From Alkalihalobacterium sp048323755 (GTDB lineage: Bacteria; Bacillota; Bacilli; Bacillales; Bacillaceae_F), in assembly GCF_048323755.1 (NCBI RefSeq), contig NZ_JBLWFS010000001.1, forward strand, positions 434,001-498,000: 64,000 nucleotides of DNA, written 5' to 3'. The notes below the pieces were generated by a model, which ran no database searches, was not told where the DNA came from, and saw nothing but the letters and a program-made list of their open reading frames with translations. Shown here piece after piece: positions 7,562-16,398 of this stretch. Every line of letters starts with the position of its first letter. The first letter of the stretch is position 1. The translations under genes and the position numbers were made by a program.

Positions 7562-9094
7562 ATGAGTAAGAAACCGGTGGCAATGATAATCCTTGATGGA
7601 TTTGCCTTAAGAAATGAAACAAAGGGGAATGCGGTTACCCACGCGAAAAAGCCAAACTTTGACCGTTATTGGAACAACTATCCTCATGCACAATTAAAAG
7701 CTTCAGGTGAAGCGGTTGGTTTACCTGAAGGACAAATGGGGAACTCGGAAGTGGGACATTTAAACATTGGAGCAGGAAGAATCGTCTACCAAAGTTTAAC
7801 GAGAGTCAACTTGTCCATCCGTGAAGGTGATTTTTATGAAAATCAAACGTTTAACAAAGCCATGGATCATGTGAAAGAAAAAAATAGCAGCCTACATATT
7901 TACGGACTTCTTTCGGATGGTGGCGTTCATAGTCATATTGATCATTTGTTTGCCTTACTAGAAATGGCAAAAACGAAGGGACTTGAGCGAGTATACATTC
8001 ACGGATTTTTAGATGGCCGTGATGTTGGACCGACTACAGCGGAAGTATACATTCGAGCTCTTATCGATAAAACAAATGATCTAGGTGTTGGAAAAATTGC
8101 GACCATCCACGGCAGATATTACGCAATGGACCGCGATCAACGCTGGGAACGTGTAGAAAAATCATATCGAGCGATGGTGTATGGAGATGGCCCTTCCTAT
8201 CAAAATGCGCTAGAAGTGCTAGAAGACTCTTATAAAAATAAAATACATGATGAATTTGTTCTTCCGTCTGTTATTAAGGATGAAAACGATCAACCCGTTG
8301 GAACGATTAAGGATGACGATGCGATCATCTTCTTTAACTTCCGACCAGACCGTGCGATTCAAATGTCACAAGTGTTTACGAATGAAGATTTTAGAGGATT
8401 TGACCGTGGTGAGGTATTTCCGAGAAACTTACACTATGTGTGCTTAACACATTTTAGTGAGACCGTTCAAGGTTTTGTGGCGTTCCAGCCAACAAACTTA
8501 GACAATACATTAGGTGAAGTTCTCTCCCAACAAGGCTATAAACAGCTTCGAATTGCGGAAACAGAAAAATATCCTCACGTCACGTTCTTTTTCAGTGGTG
8601 GAAGAGAAGAGCCGTTTTCTGGTGAAGAACGTATCTTAATCGACTCGCCAAAAGTGGCTACATATGATTTAAAGCCAGAGATGAGTGCGTATGAAGTAAC
8701 TGATGCCCTGCTAAAAGAGGTCGAAGCAGATAAACATGATGCGATCATTTTAAACTTTGCCAACCCAGATATGGTTGGACACTCAGGGATGTTAGATCCA
8801 ACGATAAAGGCAATTGAAGTCGTTGATGAGTGTTTAGGAAAAATAGTAGATGCAATCATTGCAAAAGGCGGCCATGCAATCATCACAGCTGACCACGGAA
8901 ATGCCGATGAAGTTATCACTTTAGAAGGCACTCCAATGACAGCTCATACGACAAATCCGGTTCCAGTCATTGTCACAAAAGAAGGTGTGGAATTAAGAGA
9001 AGACGGGATTTTAGCCGATCTTTCACCAACTCTTTTACACTTACTTGGTGGCGAACAACCGAAAGAAATGACAGGAAAAACATTAATTAAGTAA
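7562..9094 (+). CDS. gpmI: 2,3-bisphosphoglycerate-independent phosphoglycerate mutase
   Basis: Converts 3-phosphoglycerate to 2-phosphoglycerate through a phosphoserine intermediate; the Bacillus type is Mn-dependent and pH-sensitive. The 510-residue alkaline-phosphatase-fold enzyme shows MIILDGFALR, the phosphorylated serine in MGNSEVGHLNIGAGR, the insertion-domain motif FLDGRDVGP and the metal ligands ITADHGNADE. The ATG directly follows the tpiA stop, and its GGAGG lies inside tpiA, indicating translational coupling. Confidence 0.98.
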   Translation: MSKKPVAMIILDGFALRNETKGNAVTHAKKPNFDRYWNNYPHAQLKASGEAVGLPEGQMGNSEVGHLNIGAGRIVYQSLTRVNLSIREGDFYENQTFNKAMDHVKEKNSSLHIYGLLSDGGVHSHIDHLFALLEMAKTKGLERVYIHGFLDGRDVGPTTAEVYIRALIDKTNDLGVGKIATIHGRYYAMDRDQRWERVEKSYRAMVYGDGPSYQNALEVLEDSYKNKIHDEFVLPSVIKDENDQPVGTIKDDDAIIFFNFRPDRAIQMSQVFTNEDFRGFDRGEVFPRNLHYVCLTHFSETVQGFVAFQPTNLDNTLGEVLSQQGYKQLRIAETEKYPHVTFFFSGGREEPFSGEERILIDSPKVATYDLKPEMSAYEVTDALLKEVEADKHDAIILNFANPDMVGHSGMLDPTIKAIEVVDECLGKIVDAIIAKGGHAIITADHGNADEVITLEGTPMTAHTTNPVPVIVTKEGVELREDGILADLSPTLLHLLGGEQPKEMTGKTLIK

Positions 9095-9233
9095 ATTGTG
9101 TTAATTTTTTATGACGTTAGAGGAATTTAAAAAGCAATCACGAATGAGTGATAGGCTATAAAGGACATCCTAGAAATGGGATACGAATGACTATACTTAG
9201 TATTTTTATGAAAAAAGGGAGATGACTTTTAAA

Positions 9234-10517
9234 ATGACAATGATTACTGATGTTTATGCACGCGAAGTTCTTGACTCTCGTGGAAATCCAACAGTTGAAG
9301 TAGAAGTATATTTAGAATCAGGTGCAATGGGCCGTGCGCTCGTACCGAGTGGTGCATCTACAGGTGAATATGAAGCTGTAGAACTTCGCGATGGTGGCGA
9401 CCGTTTCATGGGTAAAGGTGTTCAAAAAGCAGTTGAGCACGTAAACGAAGAGATTGCGCCAGAACTAATTGGATGGGATGCGTTAGATCAACTTGGTATC
9501 GACCAATACATGATCGAGCTTGACGGTTCAAGTAACAAAGGTAAATTAGGTGCAAATGCAATCTTAGGTGTTTCTATGGCTGTTGCTCGTGCTGCTGCAG
9601 ACGCTCTTGGTATGCCGTTATACATGTACTTAGGCGGCTTCAACGGTAAAACATTACCAGTACCAATGATGAACATCTTAAACGGTGGAGAGCATGCGGA
9701 TAATAACGTCGATATCCAAGAGTTCATGGTTATGCCTGTAGGTGCTGAAACGTTCAAAGACGGTCTTCGCATGGGTACAGAAATTTTCCATAACTTAAAA
9801 TCAGTATTAAAAGCAAAAGGCCTTAACACAGCTGTTGGTGATGAAGGTGGATTTGCTCCAAACTTATCTTCAAACGAAGAAGCGCTTCAAACAATCATTG
9901 AAGCGATCGAAAAAGCTGGATACAAGCCAGGTGAAGAGATCGTTCTAGCACTTGACGTTGCAGCTTCTGAGCTTTACAGAGACGGTAAATACCACCTTGA
10001 AGGTGAAGGTGTAGTAAAAACTTCTGAAGAAATGATCGAGTTCTACAGCGATCTAGTAGCAAAATACCCAATCATCTCGATTGAAGACGGTTTAGACGAA
10101 AACGATTGGGACGGATGGAAAAAGTTAACGGACGAGCTTGGAACAAAAGTTCAATTAGTAGGTGACGATCTATTCGTTACAAACACAGAAAAGCTATCTG
10201 AAGGTATTGAAAAAGGTGTAGGTAACTCAATCCTAATCAAAGTGAACCAAATCGGTACATTAACAGAAACATTTGATGCGATCGAAATGGCAAAACGTGC
10301 AGGTTACACAGCAGTTATCTCTCACCGTTCGGGTGAAACAGAAGACAGCACAATCGCTGATATCGCAGTAGCGACAAATGCTGGTCAAATCAAAACAGGT
10401 GCTCCTTCACGTACAGACCGTGTAGCGAAGTACAACCAACTTCTTCGCATCGAAGACGACTTAGCAAACGTTGCGAAATACGACGGTAAAAAAGCATTTT
10501 ATAACTTAAGCAAGTAA
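9234..10517 (+). CDS. eno: Enolase
   Basis: Dehydrates 2-phosphoglycerate to phosphoenolpyruvate and is also a degradosome-like partner in Bacillus. With this start the protein is 427 residues. It carries AREVLDSRGNPTVEVEV, the Mg ligands of ALDVAASEL, SIEDGLDEND and LVGDDLFVTN, the enolase signature LIKVNQIGTLTE and SHRSGETED. ATGs occur at 9222, 9234 and 9240; 9222 is only 1-2 nt from AAGGGAG, so 9234 (MTMITDVYAREV) is preferred. It lies 139 nt after gpmI and ends the operon. Confidence 0.97.
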   Translation: MTMITDVYAREVLDSRGNPTVEVEVYLESGAMGRALVPSGASTGEYEAVELRDGGDRFMGKGVQKAVEHVNEEIAPELIGWDALDQLGIDQYMIELDGSSNKGKLGANAILGVSMAVARAAADALGMPLYMYLGGFNGKTLPVPMMNILNGGEHADNNVDIQEFMVMPVGAETFKDGLRMGTEIFHNLKSVLKAKGLNTAVGDEGGFAPNLSSNEEALQTIIEAIEKAGYKPGEEIVLALDVAASELYRDGKYHLEGEGVVKTSEEMIEFYSDLVAKYPIISIEDGLDENDWDGWKKLTDELGTKVQLVGDDLFVTNTEKLSEGIEKGVGNSILIKVNQIGTLTETFDAIEMAKRAGYTAVISHRSGETEDSTIADIAVATNAGQIKTGAPSRTDRVAKYNQLLRIEDDLANVAKYDGKKAFYNLSK

Positions 10518-10533
10518 TCATGCGAAAAGAAAA

Positions 10534-10577
10534 GAGTCTGATCAGCTGGAGTGTATTCTAGCTGGCAGGCTTTTTTT
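10534..10577 (+). terminator. Terminator of the glycolytic operon
   Basis: AGTCTGATCAGCT pairs with AGCTGGCAGGCT, including G-U pairs, followed by seven T. Confidence 0.75.
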
Positions 10578-10794
10578 ATTGGTTTTTTCACCTTAGCATC
10601 TTACTAATAATGGTAAAAACGGGCTAGAACAAACAATATAAAATCCGTTTCTCTTACTAAAATTAGAAAAAAGTACAACACTAGTCTTTTTTTATATAGA
10701 AAATACTAGCATGCAAAGTACATCAAAAAAGTAATGTATAGCGGGTAAGAAAATGCTTCGCTCCCTTACGTATCCACCTGAACCTTATTACGTA

Positions 10795-10824
10795 TTGCTA
10801 AAGCATGCCGTTTTGTGATACATT
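10795..10824 (+). promoter_or_regulatory. Probable secG promoter
   Basis: TTGCTA (10795-10800), an 18-bp spacer and TACATT (10819-10824) lie 38 nt before the secG ATG. The rest of the 10578-10794 gap is AT-rich with no recognisable gene. Confidence 0.45.
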
Positions 10825-10862
10825 AGTAGAAGCGCATACTGTGCTTGGAGGTGGATAATTCA

Positions 10863-11093
10863 ATGCAAATGTTAATGTTCGTCTTATTAATTATCGTGTC
10901 AATTGCACTAATTGCTGTCGTTTTATTACAAGCAGGTAAAAGTGCAGGTCTAGCAGGGGCGATTTCTGGTGGAGCAGAACAATTACTCGGTAAACAAAAA
11001 GCTCGTGGTATAGATGCAGTCCTTGCTCGTGCAACAGTTGTCCTAGCGGTATTGTTCTTTGTCTTAACGATCGCTGTAGCATACTTTATGTAA
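10863..11093 (+). CDS. secG: Preprotein translocase subunit SecG
   Basis: The small accessory membrane subunit of the SecYEG protein export channel. The 76 residues match B. subtilis SecG in length. There are two membrane spans (about residues 3-22 and 55-75) flanking the conserved loop LLQAGKSAGLAGAISGG with LLGKQKARG. The ATG at 10863 is chosen because TTGGAGGTG lies 9 nt upstream; an in-frame TTG at 10845 is part of that ribosome site. Confidence 0.95.
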   Translation: MQMLMFVLLIIVSIALIAVVLLQAGKSAGLAGAISGGAEQLLGKQKARGIDAVLARATVVLAVLFFVLTIAVAYFM

Positions 11094-11100
11094 AAAAGAC

Positions 11101-11135
11101 GAAAGCAGCTGAAGCAACCTTCACTGCTTTTCTTT
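11101..11135 (+). terminator. Terminator of secG
   Basis: The arms AAAGCAG..TGAAG and CTTCA..CTGCTTT close on a CAAC loop and are followed by TTCTTT, immediately after the secG stop. Confidence 0.8.
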
Positions 11136-11149
11136 ATATCTCAGAAAAG

Positions 11150-11293
11150 AAAAGGCTGTCTCAAAAAATGGGTCAGGCCCCTTATATTTTGCTGTTCAGT
11201 GTTAAGAAGTTGTTCATGAAAAAGGGTTCATGGACAAGGGATACACGATTAGCAAAACAGTGAAAAGGAGCCGGGCACAAAGAGACAGCTTTT
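11150..11293. repeat. Foldback region with AAAGGCTGTCTC ends
   Basis: AAAAGGCTGTCTC at the left and GAGACAGCTTTT at the right are inverted 130 bp apart. Inside are a second short inverted pair (TTTTGCTGTT / AGCAAAACAG) and TTCATGAAAAAGGGTTCATGG. The ends look like a terminator or a small MITE-like element. No coding capacity is visible. The rest of the 11094-11432 gap is unremarkable. Confidence 0.45.
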
Positions 11294-11432
11294 ATTTTCA
11301 GATCAAAAACTGGAAAATCAGACCAACAAATAGAAGAAATGGTTTCCCCACTTCTTGTCATAGAGAACGTAAATTCAGGTGAAACTAAACACTATATTGA
11401 GGTCTGTGAAACGAAAAGGTAGGTTCGTTCGT

Positions 11433-12182
11433 ATGAAGATAGTTGCTCCAAAACCATTTACATTTGAAGGCGGAAAGCGTGCAGTGTTATTACTTCACGG
11501 TTTTACAGGAAATACTGCCGACGTCAGAATGCTTGGCAGGCATTTACAAGAGCAAGGCTATACTTGCCATGCACCTTTATACAAAGGCCATGGTGTACCG
11601 CCTGAAGAACTTGTTCACACGGGCCCTGATGATTGGTGGAAGGATGTTGAGAAAGGTTATCATTTTTTAAAAGAGCGTGGCCATGAAGAGATCGCTGTAT
11701 GTGGACTTTCGCTCGGAGGTGTATTTTCTCTAAAAATCGGCTACACTTTACCGGTAAAGGGAGTTGTACCGATGTGTGCACCGATGAACCCCAAAACACA
11801 AGAATCGATGTATGCAGGTGTTGTCGAATATGCTAAAGAGTATAAGCGCCGTGAAAGAAAAAGTGACGAACAGATTGAGAAAGAAATATTGAAGTTTAAA
11901 GAAACTCCGATGCAGACGTTAAATGCGTTGCAAAAACTCATCAACGATGTTAGGGAACACTTAGACCATATTTATGCACCAGTTATGGTTGTACAAGCTC
12001 GTCATGATGAAATGATTGATATCGAAAGCGCAAATATTATATATAACGAAGTCGAAAGTGATGAAAAAGACATCAAGTGGTACGAAAATTCGAGCCATGT
12101 GATTACGTTAGATAAAGAAAAAGAGCAGTTACATGAAGACATACATCAATTTTTAGAAACATTAAGTTGGTCTACTACGTAA
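11433..12182 (+). CDS. est: Carboxylesterase (Est/YvaK type alpha/beta hydrolase)
   Basis: Hydrolyses short- to medium-chain carboxylic esters in the cytoplasm; the in vivo substrate is unknown. The 249-residue protein has the oxyanion segment LLLHGFTGNT, nucleophile elbow CGLSLGGVF, acid QARHDEMI and catalytic His in SSHVITLDKE. The ATG at 11433 matches the family N-terminus (MKIVAPKPFTFEGG); the frame stays open 54 nt further upstream without a ribosome site. Position between secG and rnr is conserved in Bacillus. Confidence 0.93.
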   Translation: MKIVAPKPFTFEGGKRAVLLLHGFTGNTADVRMLGRHLQEQGYTCHAPLYKGHGVPPEELVHTGPDDWWKDVEKGYHFLKERGHEEIAVCGLSLGGVFSLKIGYTLPVKGVVPMCAPMNPKTQESMYAGVVEYAKEYKRRERKSDEQIEKEILKFKETPMQTLNALQKLINDVREHLDHIYAPVMVVQARHDEMIDIESANIIYNEVESDEKDIKWYENSSHVITLDKEKEQLHEDIHQFLETLSWSTT

Positions 12183-12206
12183 AGAGTAGAAAGGAGAGTG
12201 TAAGAA

Positions 12207-14546
12207 ATGAGTGAAGAAAAAATTAAACACCTTCTAGCTTTTATGAGAGAAGAGGCGTACAAGCCACTGACCGTTACCGAGCTAGAAGAAGCATTTGGAT
12301 TAACCGATTCAAGTGAATTTAAGGAATTTGTAAAAGTTTTAAATGAAATGGAAGAGCAAGGACTCATTGTTCGTACGCGCAGCAACCGCTTCGGTGTTCC
12401 TGAACGAATGAATTTAATTAAAGGGAAAGTCCAAGGAAATGCAAAAGGCTTTGCTTTTATTATTCCAGAGGTACAAGGAGAATCCGACGTCTACGTGTCT
12501 CAAAGTGATTTAGGAGGCGCAATGAACGGAGACGTTGTTCTTGTTCGTCTTCATCCGAAGTCCACAGGAACACGCCCTGAAGGTAGTGTGATCCGTATTA
12601 TTGAGCGTGGTCTCCAACAAATCGTTGGTACATACGTAGACCATGAGCAATATGGAATGGTTGTCGCTGACGATAAGCGAATTCCAAATGACATCTTTAT
12701 TCCGAAAGCAGCTTCTAAAGGAGCCGCAGAAGGACATAAAGTGGTTGTGAAGCTGACGAAATACCCTGAAGGACGTAATAGTGCCGAAGGGGAAGTTACA
12801 GAAATTTTAGGGCATAAAAATGACCCAGGAATTGATATTTTATCAATTATTCATAAGCACGGTTTGCCTCAAGAATTTCCGAAAGAGGTTCTCGATCAAG
12901 CTGAAAGTGTACCTGATGAAATTGATCCAGAAGAAATAAAAAATCGTCGCGATCTGCGTGACAAAACGATCGTTACAATCGACGGTGCTGACGCAAAAGA
13001 CTTAGATGACGCTGTTAATGTTGAACGTCTTGAAAACGGTAACTACCTACTTGGTGTTCATATCGCCGACGTTAGTTATTATGTAAAAGAAGGTTCACCA
13101 ATCGATATTGAAGCAGAAGAACGCGGAACGAGTGTGTATCTAGTAGACCGTGTCATTCCGATGATTCCGCACCGTTTATCGAATGGAATCTGTAGTTTAA
13201 ATCCGAAAGTGGACCGTTTAACGTTATCGTGTGAAATGGAAATTACACCAGAAGGACAAGTCGTTGCGCATGATATTTTCCAAAGTGTCATTAGAACAAC
13301 TGAACGAATGACGTATACAGAAGTGCGAAAAATATTAGAAAATGAAGATGAAGAAGTATTAAAACGTTTTGAGCCACTCATTCCGTTTTTTAAACAAATG
13401 GGTGAGTTAGCGGAAATTTTACGTAAAAAACGTTTTGAACGCGGTGCGATTGACTTTGACTTTAAAGAAGCAAAAGTATTAGTCGATGAAGAAGGAAAGC
13501 CAACAGATGTTGTCATCCGTGAGCGTTCAGTAGCTGAGCGTTTAATTGAAGAGTTTATGCTTGCGGCAAATGAAACGATTGCTGAGCATTTTCACTGGAT
13601 GAAAGTACCATTTATATATCGTATTCACGATGACCCTAAAGAAGACAAGCTCAATAAGTTCTTAGAATTTATTACGAACTTTGGTTACGTTGTACGTGGA
13701 ACGGCGAACTCGATTCACCCGCGTGCCTTACAACAGCTTATTGAAGCGGTTCGTGGCGAGCCAGAAGAAACGGTCATTAGTACAGTTATGCTTCGTTCGA
13801 TGCAACAAGCGAAATATGATCCTGAAAGCTTGGGGCACTTTGGTTTGTCGACGGAGTTTTACACACACTTTACGTCGCCAATCCGACGTTACCCTGACTT
13901 AATCGTTCATCGTCTGATCCGTACGTATTTAGTCGAAGGCAAAACAGACGAAAAAACGCAAAGTCATTGGAAAAACCGCTTAGATGAAATCGCTAAGCAC
14001 TCTTCCGAAATGGAACGCCGTTCAGTAGATGCTGAACGTGAGACAGATGAAGTGAAAAAAGCACAATTTATGGAAGATAAAATTGGCGAAACATTCACAG
14101 GGATCATTAGTGGTGTAACGAATTTCGGTATCTTTGTCGAGTTAGAAAATACGATTGAAGGTCTCGTTCATGTTAGTTATTTAACCGATGACTATTATGG
14201 TTATGATGAGCGTTCCTATGCGATGATCGGCGAGCGCACAGGTAATGTGTTCCGTATTGGAGATGAGCTTGAAGTTCGTTGTATTAATGTAAATGTTGAG
14301 GAGTCTTCTATCGACTTTGAAATTGTCGGCATGAAAGAACCAGCTAAGAAGCGTGAACGTAAAGCGTCACCTAAAGTTATCGTCGGTCCGAAACGCGGCG
14401 GCAAAAAAGCGGGCGGCGGAAAAGACAGTGGACCAGGTGCTGGAGATGGTGACAAGAAAAATAATGGCAAACGTAAGAAGAAAAAAGGCTTTTATGAAAA
14501 TGCACCGAGAAGTAAACGCAATAAAGGGAAAAAGAAAAAGCGTTAA
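12207..14546 (+). CDS. rnr: Ribonuclease R
   Basis: A processive 3'-5' exoribonuclease that degrades structured RNA and non-stop mRNA with the tmRNA system. The 779 residues show an N-terminal HTH-like region, cold-shock OB domains, the RNB catalytic core with clustered aspartates (TIDGADAKDLDDAV), a C-terminal S1 domain (about 635-720, GETFTGIISGVTNFGIFVEL) and a Lys/Gly-rich basic tail. AAAGGAGAG precedes the ATG. The rnr-smpB-ssrA order is the usual Bacillus ribosome-rescue cluster. Confidence 0.97.
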   Translation: MSEEKIKHLLAFMREEAYKPLTVTELEEAFGLTDSSEFKEFVKVLNEMEEQGLIVRTRSNRFGVPERMNLIKGKVQGNAKGFAFIIPEVQGESDVYVSQSDLGGAMNGDVVLVRLHPKSTGTRPEGSVIRIIERGLQQIVGTYVDHEQYGMVVADDKRIPNDIFIPKAASKGAAEGHKVVVKLTKYPEGRNSAEGEVTEILGHKNDPGIDILSIIHKHGLPQEFPKEVLDQAESVPDEIDPEEIKNRRDLRDKTIVTIDGADAKDLDDAVNVERLENGNYLLGVHIADVSYYVKEGSPIDIEAEERGTSVYLVDRVIPMIPHRLSNGICSLNPKVDRLTLSCEMEITPEGQVVAHDIFQSVIRTTERMTYTEVRKILENEDEEVLKRFEPLIPFFKQMGELAEILRKKRFERGAIDFDFKEAKVLVDEEGKPTDVVIRERSVAERLIEEFMLAANETIAEHFHWMKVPFIYRIHDDPKEDKLNKFLEFITNFGYVVRGTANSIHPRALQQLIEAVRGEPEETVISTVMLRSMQQAKYDPESLGHFGLSTEFYTHFTSPIRRYPDLIVHRLIRTYLVEGKTDEKTQSHWKNRLDEIAKHSSEMERRSVDAERETDEVKKAQFMEDKIGETFTGIISGVTNFGIFVELENTIEGLVHVSYLTDDYYGYDERSYAMIGERTGNVFRIGDELEVRCINVNVEESSIDFEIVGMKEPAKKRERKASPKVIVGPKRGGKKAGGGKDSGPGAGDGDKKNNGKRKKKKGFYENAPRSKRNKGKKKKR

Positions 14547-14567
14547 TTAGCATTTTTGCATCTTTGG

Positions 14568-14600
14568 AAAAGGCGGCAACATTAGTTTGTCGTCTTTTTG
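14568..14600 (+). terminator. Terminator of rnr
   Basis: AAAAGGCGGCAA pairs with TTGTCGTCTTTT through two G-U pairs across a 7-nt loop and ends in a T-run. Confidence 0.65.
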
Positions 14601-14663
14601 GTAAAATGCTCATGTATGTGCAAGCAATGAGTTTTCAAATTAACGGGGCTGATCTCCATTTTC

Positions 14664-14852
14664 TTTAGAGCACTGAGAAGCCCTTATTTTCGTAATATTT
14701 CTGTTATTTTTTGGTTTAGAGCACTGAGAGGCCCTTATTTACTCTAAATCGCCTAAAAACGAAGGTGAAAACCGAGAATAAGGGCCTGTGAGTACCTTAA
14801 GCTACTATAATCAACGATATTTTATTAAATAAGGTCCTGTGGAGTCCGCTAA
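14664..14852. repeat. R1 interspersed element A (2 direct + 2 inverted units)
   Basis: Units GAGCACTGAGAAGCCCTTAT (in 14664-14689) and GAGCACTGAGAGGCCCTTAT (in 14715-14740) are followed by inverted units AATAAGGGCCTGTGAGTACC (in 14777-14800) and AATAAGGTCCTGTGGAGTCC (in 14827-14851). Units are spaced about 50, 62 and 50 bp. No ORF is visible. It lies between the rnr terminator and smpB. Confidence 0.9.
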
Positions 14853-15038
14853 AAAATAGCCTCCGTGACTAATGAGGACAGTAGCACCTCAAGAGTAAGC
14901 TCTAGTAACATCTTCTTATTTGAGATCATGCACCTACCGATGACCAAGAGTACTTTGTTTAGTTACCTTCTCTATGAATTTTTCGTAAGTTTTGATATAA
15001 TAGGACAACGACGTCAAAAAATGGTAGGTGTATGAGAA

Positions 15039-15506
15039 ATGGCGAAAAAAGACAGTAATGTCATTGCTCAAAATAAGAAAGCATCCCATGACTATCATAT
15101 CGAAGAAACATTTGAAGCTGGGATGGTATTGCAAGGAACGGAGATCAAGTCAATCCGTGCTGGTAAAATGAATATTAAAGATGCGTTTGCTAAAATACAA
15201 AACGGTGAAATCTACTTATGGAATGCACACATTAATACCTATGAGCAAGGTAATCGTTATAACCATGATCCGCTGAGAACGAGAAAATTATTGCTTCATA
15301 AAAAGCAAATTAACCAACTGATAGGCGCTTCAAAGGAAGAAGGGTATGCAATCGTTCCATTGAAAGTGTATATTAAAAATGGATTTGCTAAAGTATTAAT
15401 CGGTCTTGCGAAAGGTAAGAAGAAGTTTGATAAACGTGAAGACTTGAAAAAGAAAGATGCAAAGCGTGAAATTGAACGTGCCTTCCGTGACAAGCAGCGA
15501 GTTTAA
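15039..15506 (+). CDS. smpB: SsrA-binding protein
   Basis: Binds the tRNA-like end of tmRNA and delivers it to stalled ribosomes. The 155-residue OB-fold protein has the conserved N-terminus NKKASHDYHIEETFEAGMVL, the signature GTEIKSIRAGKMNIKDAF, and a basic C-terminal tail (KKFDKREDLKKKDAKREIER) that mimics a codon-anticodon interaction. A weak TAGGTG ribosome site precedes the ATG. The tmRNA gene lies 232 nt downstream. Confidence 0.98.
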   Translation: MAKKDSNVIAQNKKASHDYHIEETFEAGMVLQGTEIKSIRAGKMNIKDAFAKIQNGEIYLWNAHINTYEQGNRYNHDPLRTRKLLLHKKQINQLIGASKEEGYAIVPLKVYIKNGFAKVLIGLAKGKKKFDKREDLKKKDAKREIERAFRDKQRV

Positions 15507-15602
15507 GTTTAAATACCTAGTGCTCGTTTAAGTACGTTAATTTGCAAGATGCTTTACTGTGTCATCGGTTCATAGAGTTTTTTGGTTTACAATATTTGTC
15601 AT

Positions 15603-15630
15603 TTGAAAAGTACTCTAGATATGCTATAAT
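15603..15630 (+). promoter_or_regulatory. Probable ssrA promoter
   Basis: TTGAAA (15603-15608), a 16-bp spacer and an extended -10 TGCTATAAT (TATAAT at 15625-15630). It predicts a 5' leader of roughly 100 nt before mature tmRNA, containing a hairpin CCAGAGGGCGAG / TCGCTTCTGG (about 15638-15664). A closer TATAAT at 15731-15736 would start transcription inside the RNA and is unlikely to be used. Confidence 0.65.
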
Positions 15631-15738
15631 GTAATTCCAGAGGGCGAGATGATCGCTTCTGGATTACAACTAGCTCTTGTAGCTTACTTCTGTTTTAGCA
15701 GTTGCGTCTGAATAAGTCGCATATGCTATTTATAATCT

Positions 15739-16098
15739 GGGGACGTTTTGGATTCGACAGGGGTGGGTTGAGCTTAAGTTGCGAGTCGAGGGGGTCGGCC
15801 TCGTTAAAACGCCAACGCCTATAACTGGCAAAACTAACAATAACTTCGCAGTAGCAGCTTAATAGCGCTTTGCGGTTCCACCCTCCATCGCCCATGTGGT
15901 AGGGACTGGGACTCACTCTAAGTGGGCTACGCCGGCTGTCCTCCGTCTGAGGACGAAGGAAGAGATTAATCAGACTAGCCTTACCGAAGCCTGTTACTGG
16001 GCTGACGTAAGTGCGAAATGCTAATACAGTAACTACACTCGTAGAAGCTTAGGTGTCGACATTCTTGGACGTGGGTTCGATTCCCACCGTCTCCACCA
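15739..16098 (+). ncRNA. ssrA: Transfer-messenger RNA (tmRNA)
   Basis: A 360-nt RNA that rescues stalled ribosomes and tags nascent chains. The 5' end GGGGACG pairs with CGTCTCC at the 3' end to form the alanyl acceptor stem, with T-loop GGTTCGATTCC and encoded CCA. The tag frame at 15827-15862 reads GKTNNNFAVAA followed by tandem stops TAA and TAG; with the charged Ala the tag is AGKTNNNFAVAA. It is shorter than the B. subtilis tag and ends VAA rather than LAA. Confidence 0.97.
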
Positions 16099-16112
16099 AC
16101 ATATTATGAAAA

Positions 16113-16139
16113 AGACCACCGTGTTAGGTGGTTTTTTTC
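16113..16139 (+). terminator. Terminator of ssrA
   Basis: ACCACC / GGTGGT stem with a GTGTTA loop, followed by TTTTTTT, 15 nt after the tmRNA 3' end. Confidence 0.9.
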
Positions 16140-16185
16140 TATTTTATAAGATTGTGGGATAAATAATAGGCTTGAATTGGAGCAT

Positions 16186-16285
16186 TCGCCGATATATTAA
16201 AAGTTACGCCGAAATATTTGAAATTGCGCCGATATAATGAAAGTTACGCCGATATATTTAAATTTACGCCGATATATTGAAATCA
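16186..16285. repeat. Tandem array of five 20-bp units (R2 family)
   Basis: Five head-to-tail 20-bp units with consensus ACGCCGATATATTGAAAGTT start at 16186, 16206, 16226, 16246 and 16266. Variation is concentrated in the AT half, while CGCCGA is nearly invariant. The same unit occurs twice at 269-308. It lies between the ssrA terminator and the NERD gene, and no ORF crosses it. Confidence 0.88.
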
Positions 16286-16398
16286 GTGTATTTTATTCAA
16301 AGTAACTACGTAAATTTACATAGATTTAATGATTTAAAAAAGGTTATTTGATGCTTTATGAAGAAATTCTCCTCAAAATGATAAGGAGAGTGAGCATA

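Noticed and set aside
14664..14852. CRISPR array
   Set aside because: Repeated ~24-bp units with ~27-bp gaps look array-like, but two units are inverted, there are only four, the same gaps recur between elements, and no cas genes are present.
15731..15736. TATAAT just upstream of tmRNA as the ssrA promoter
   Set aside because: Initiation from it would fall within the mature RNA, losing the acceptor-stem 5' strand.
16186..16285. CRISPR or iteron-type origin
   Set aside because: Units are directly abutting with no spacers, and no replication initiator gene is near.
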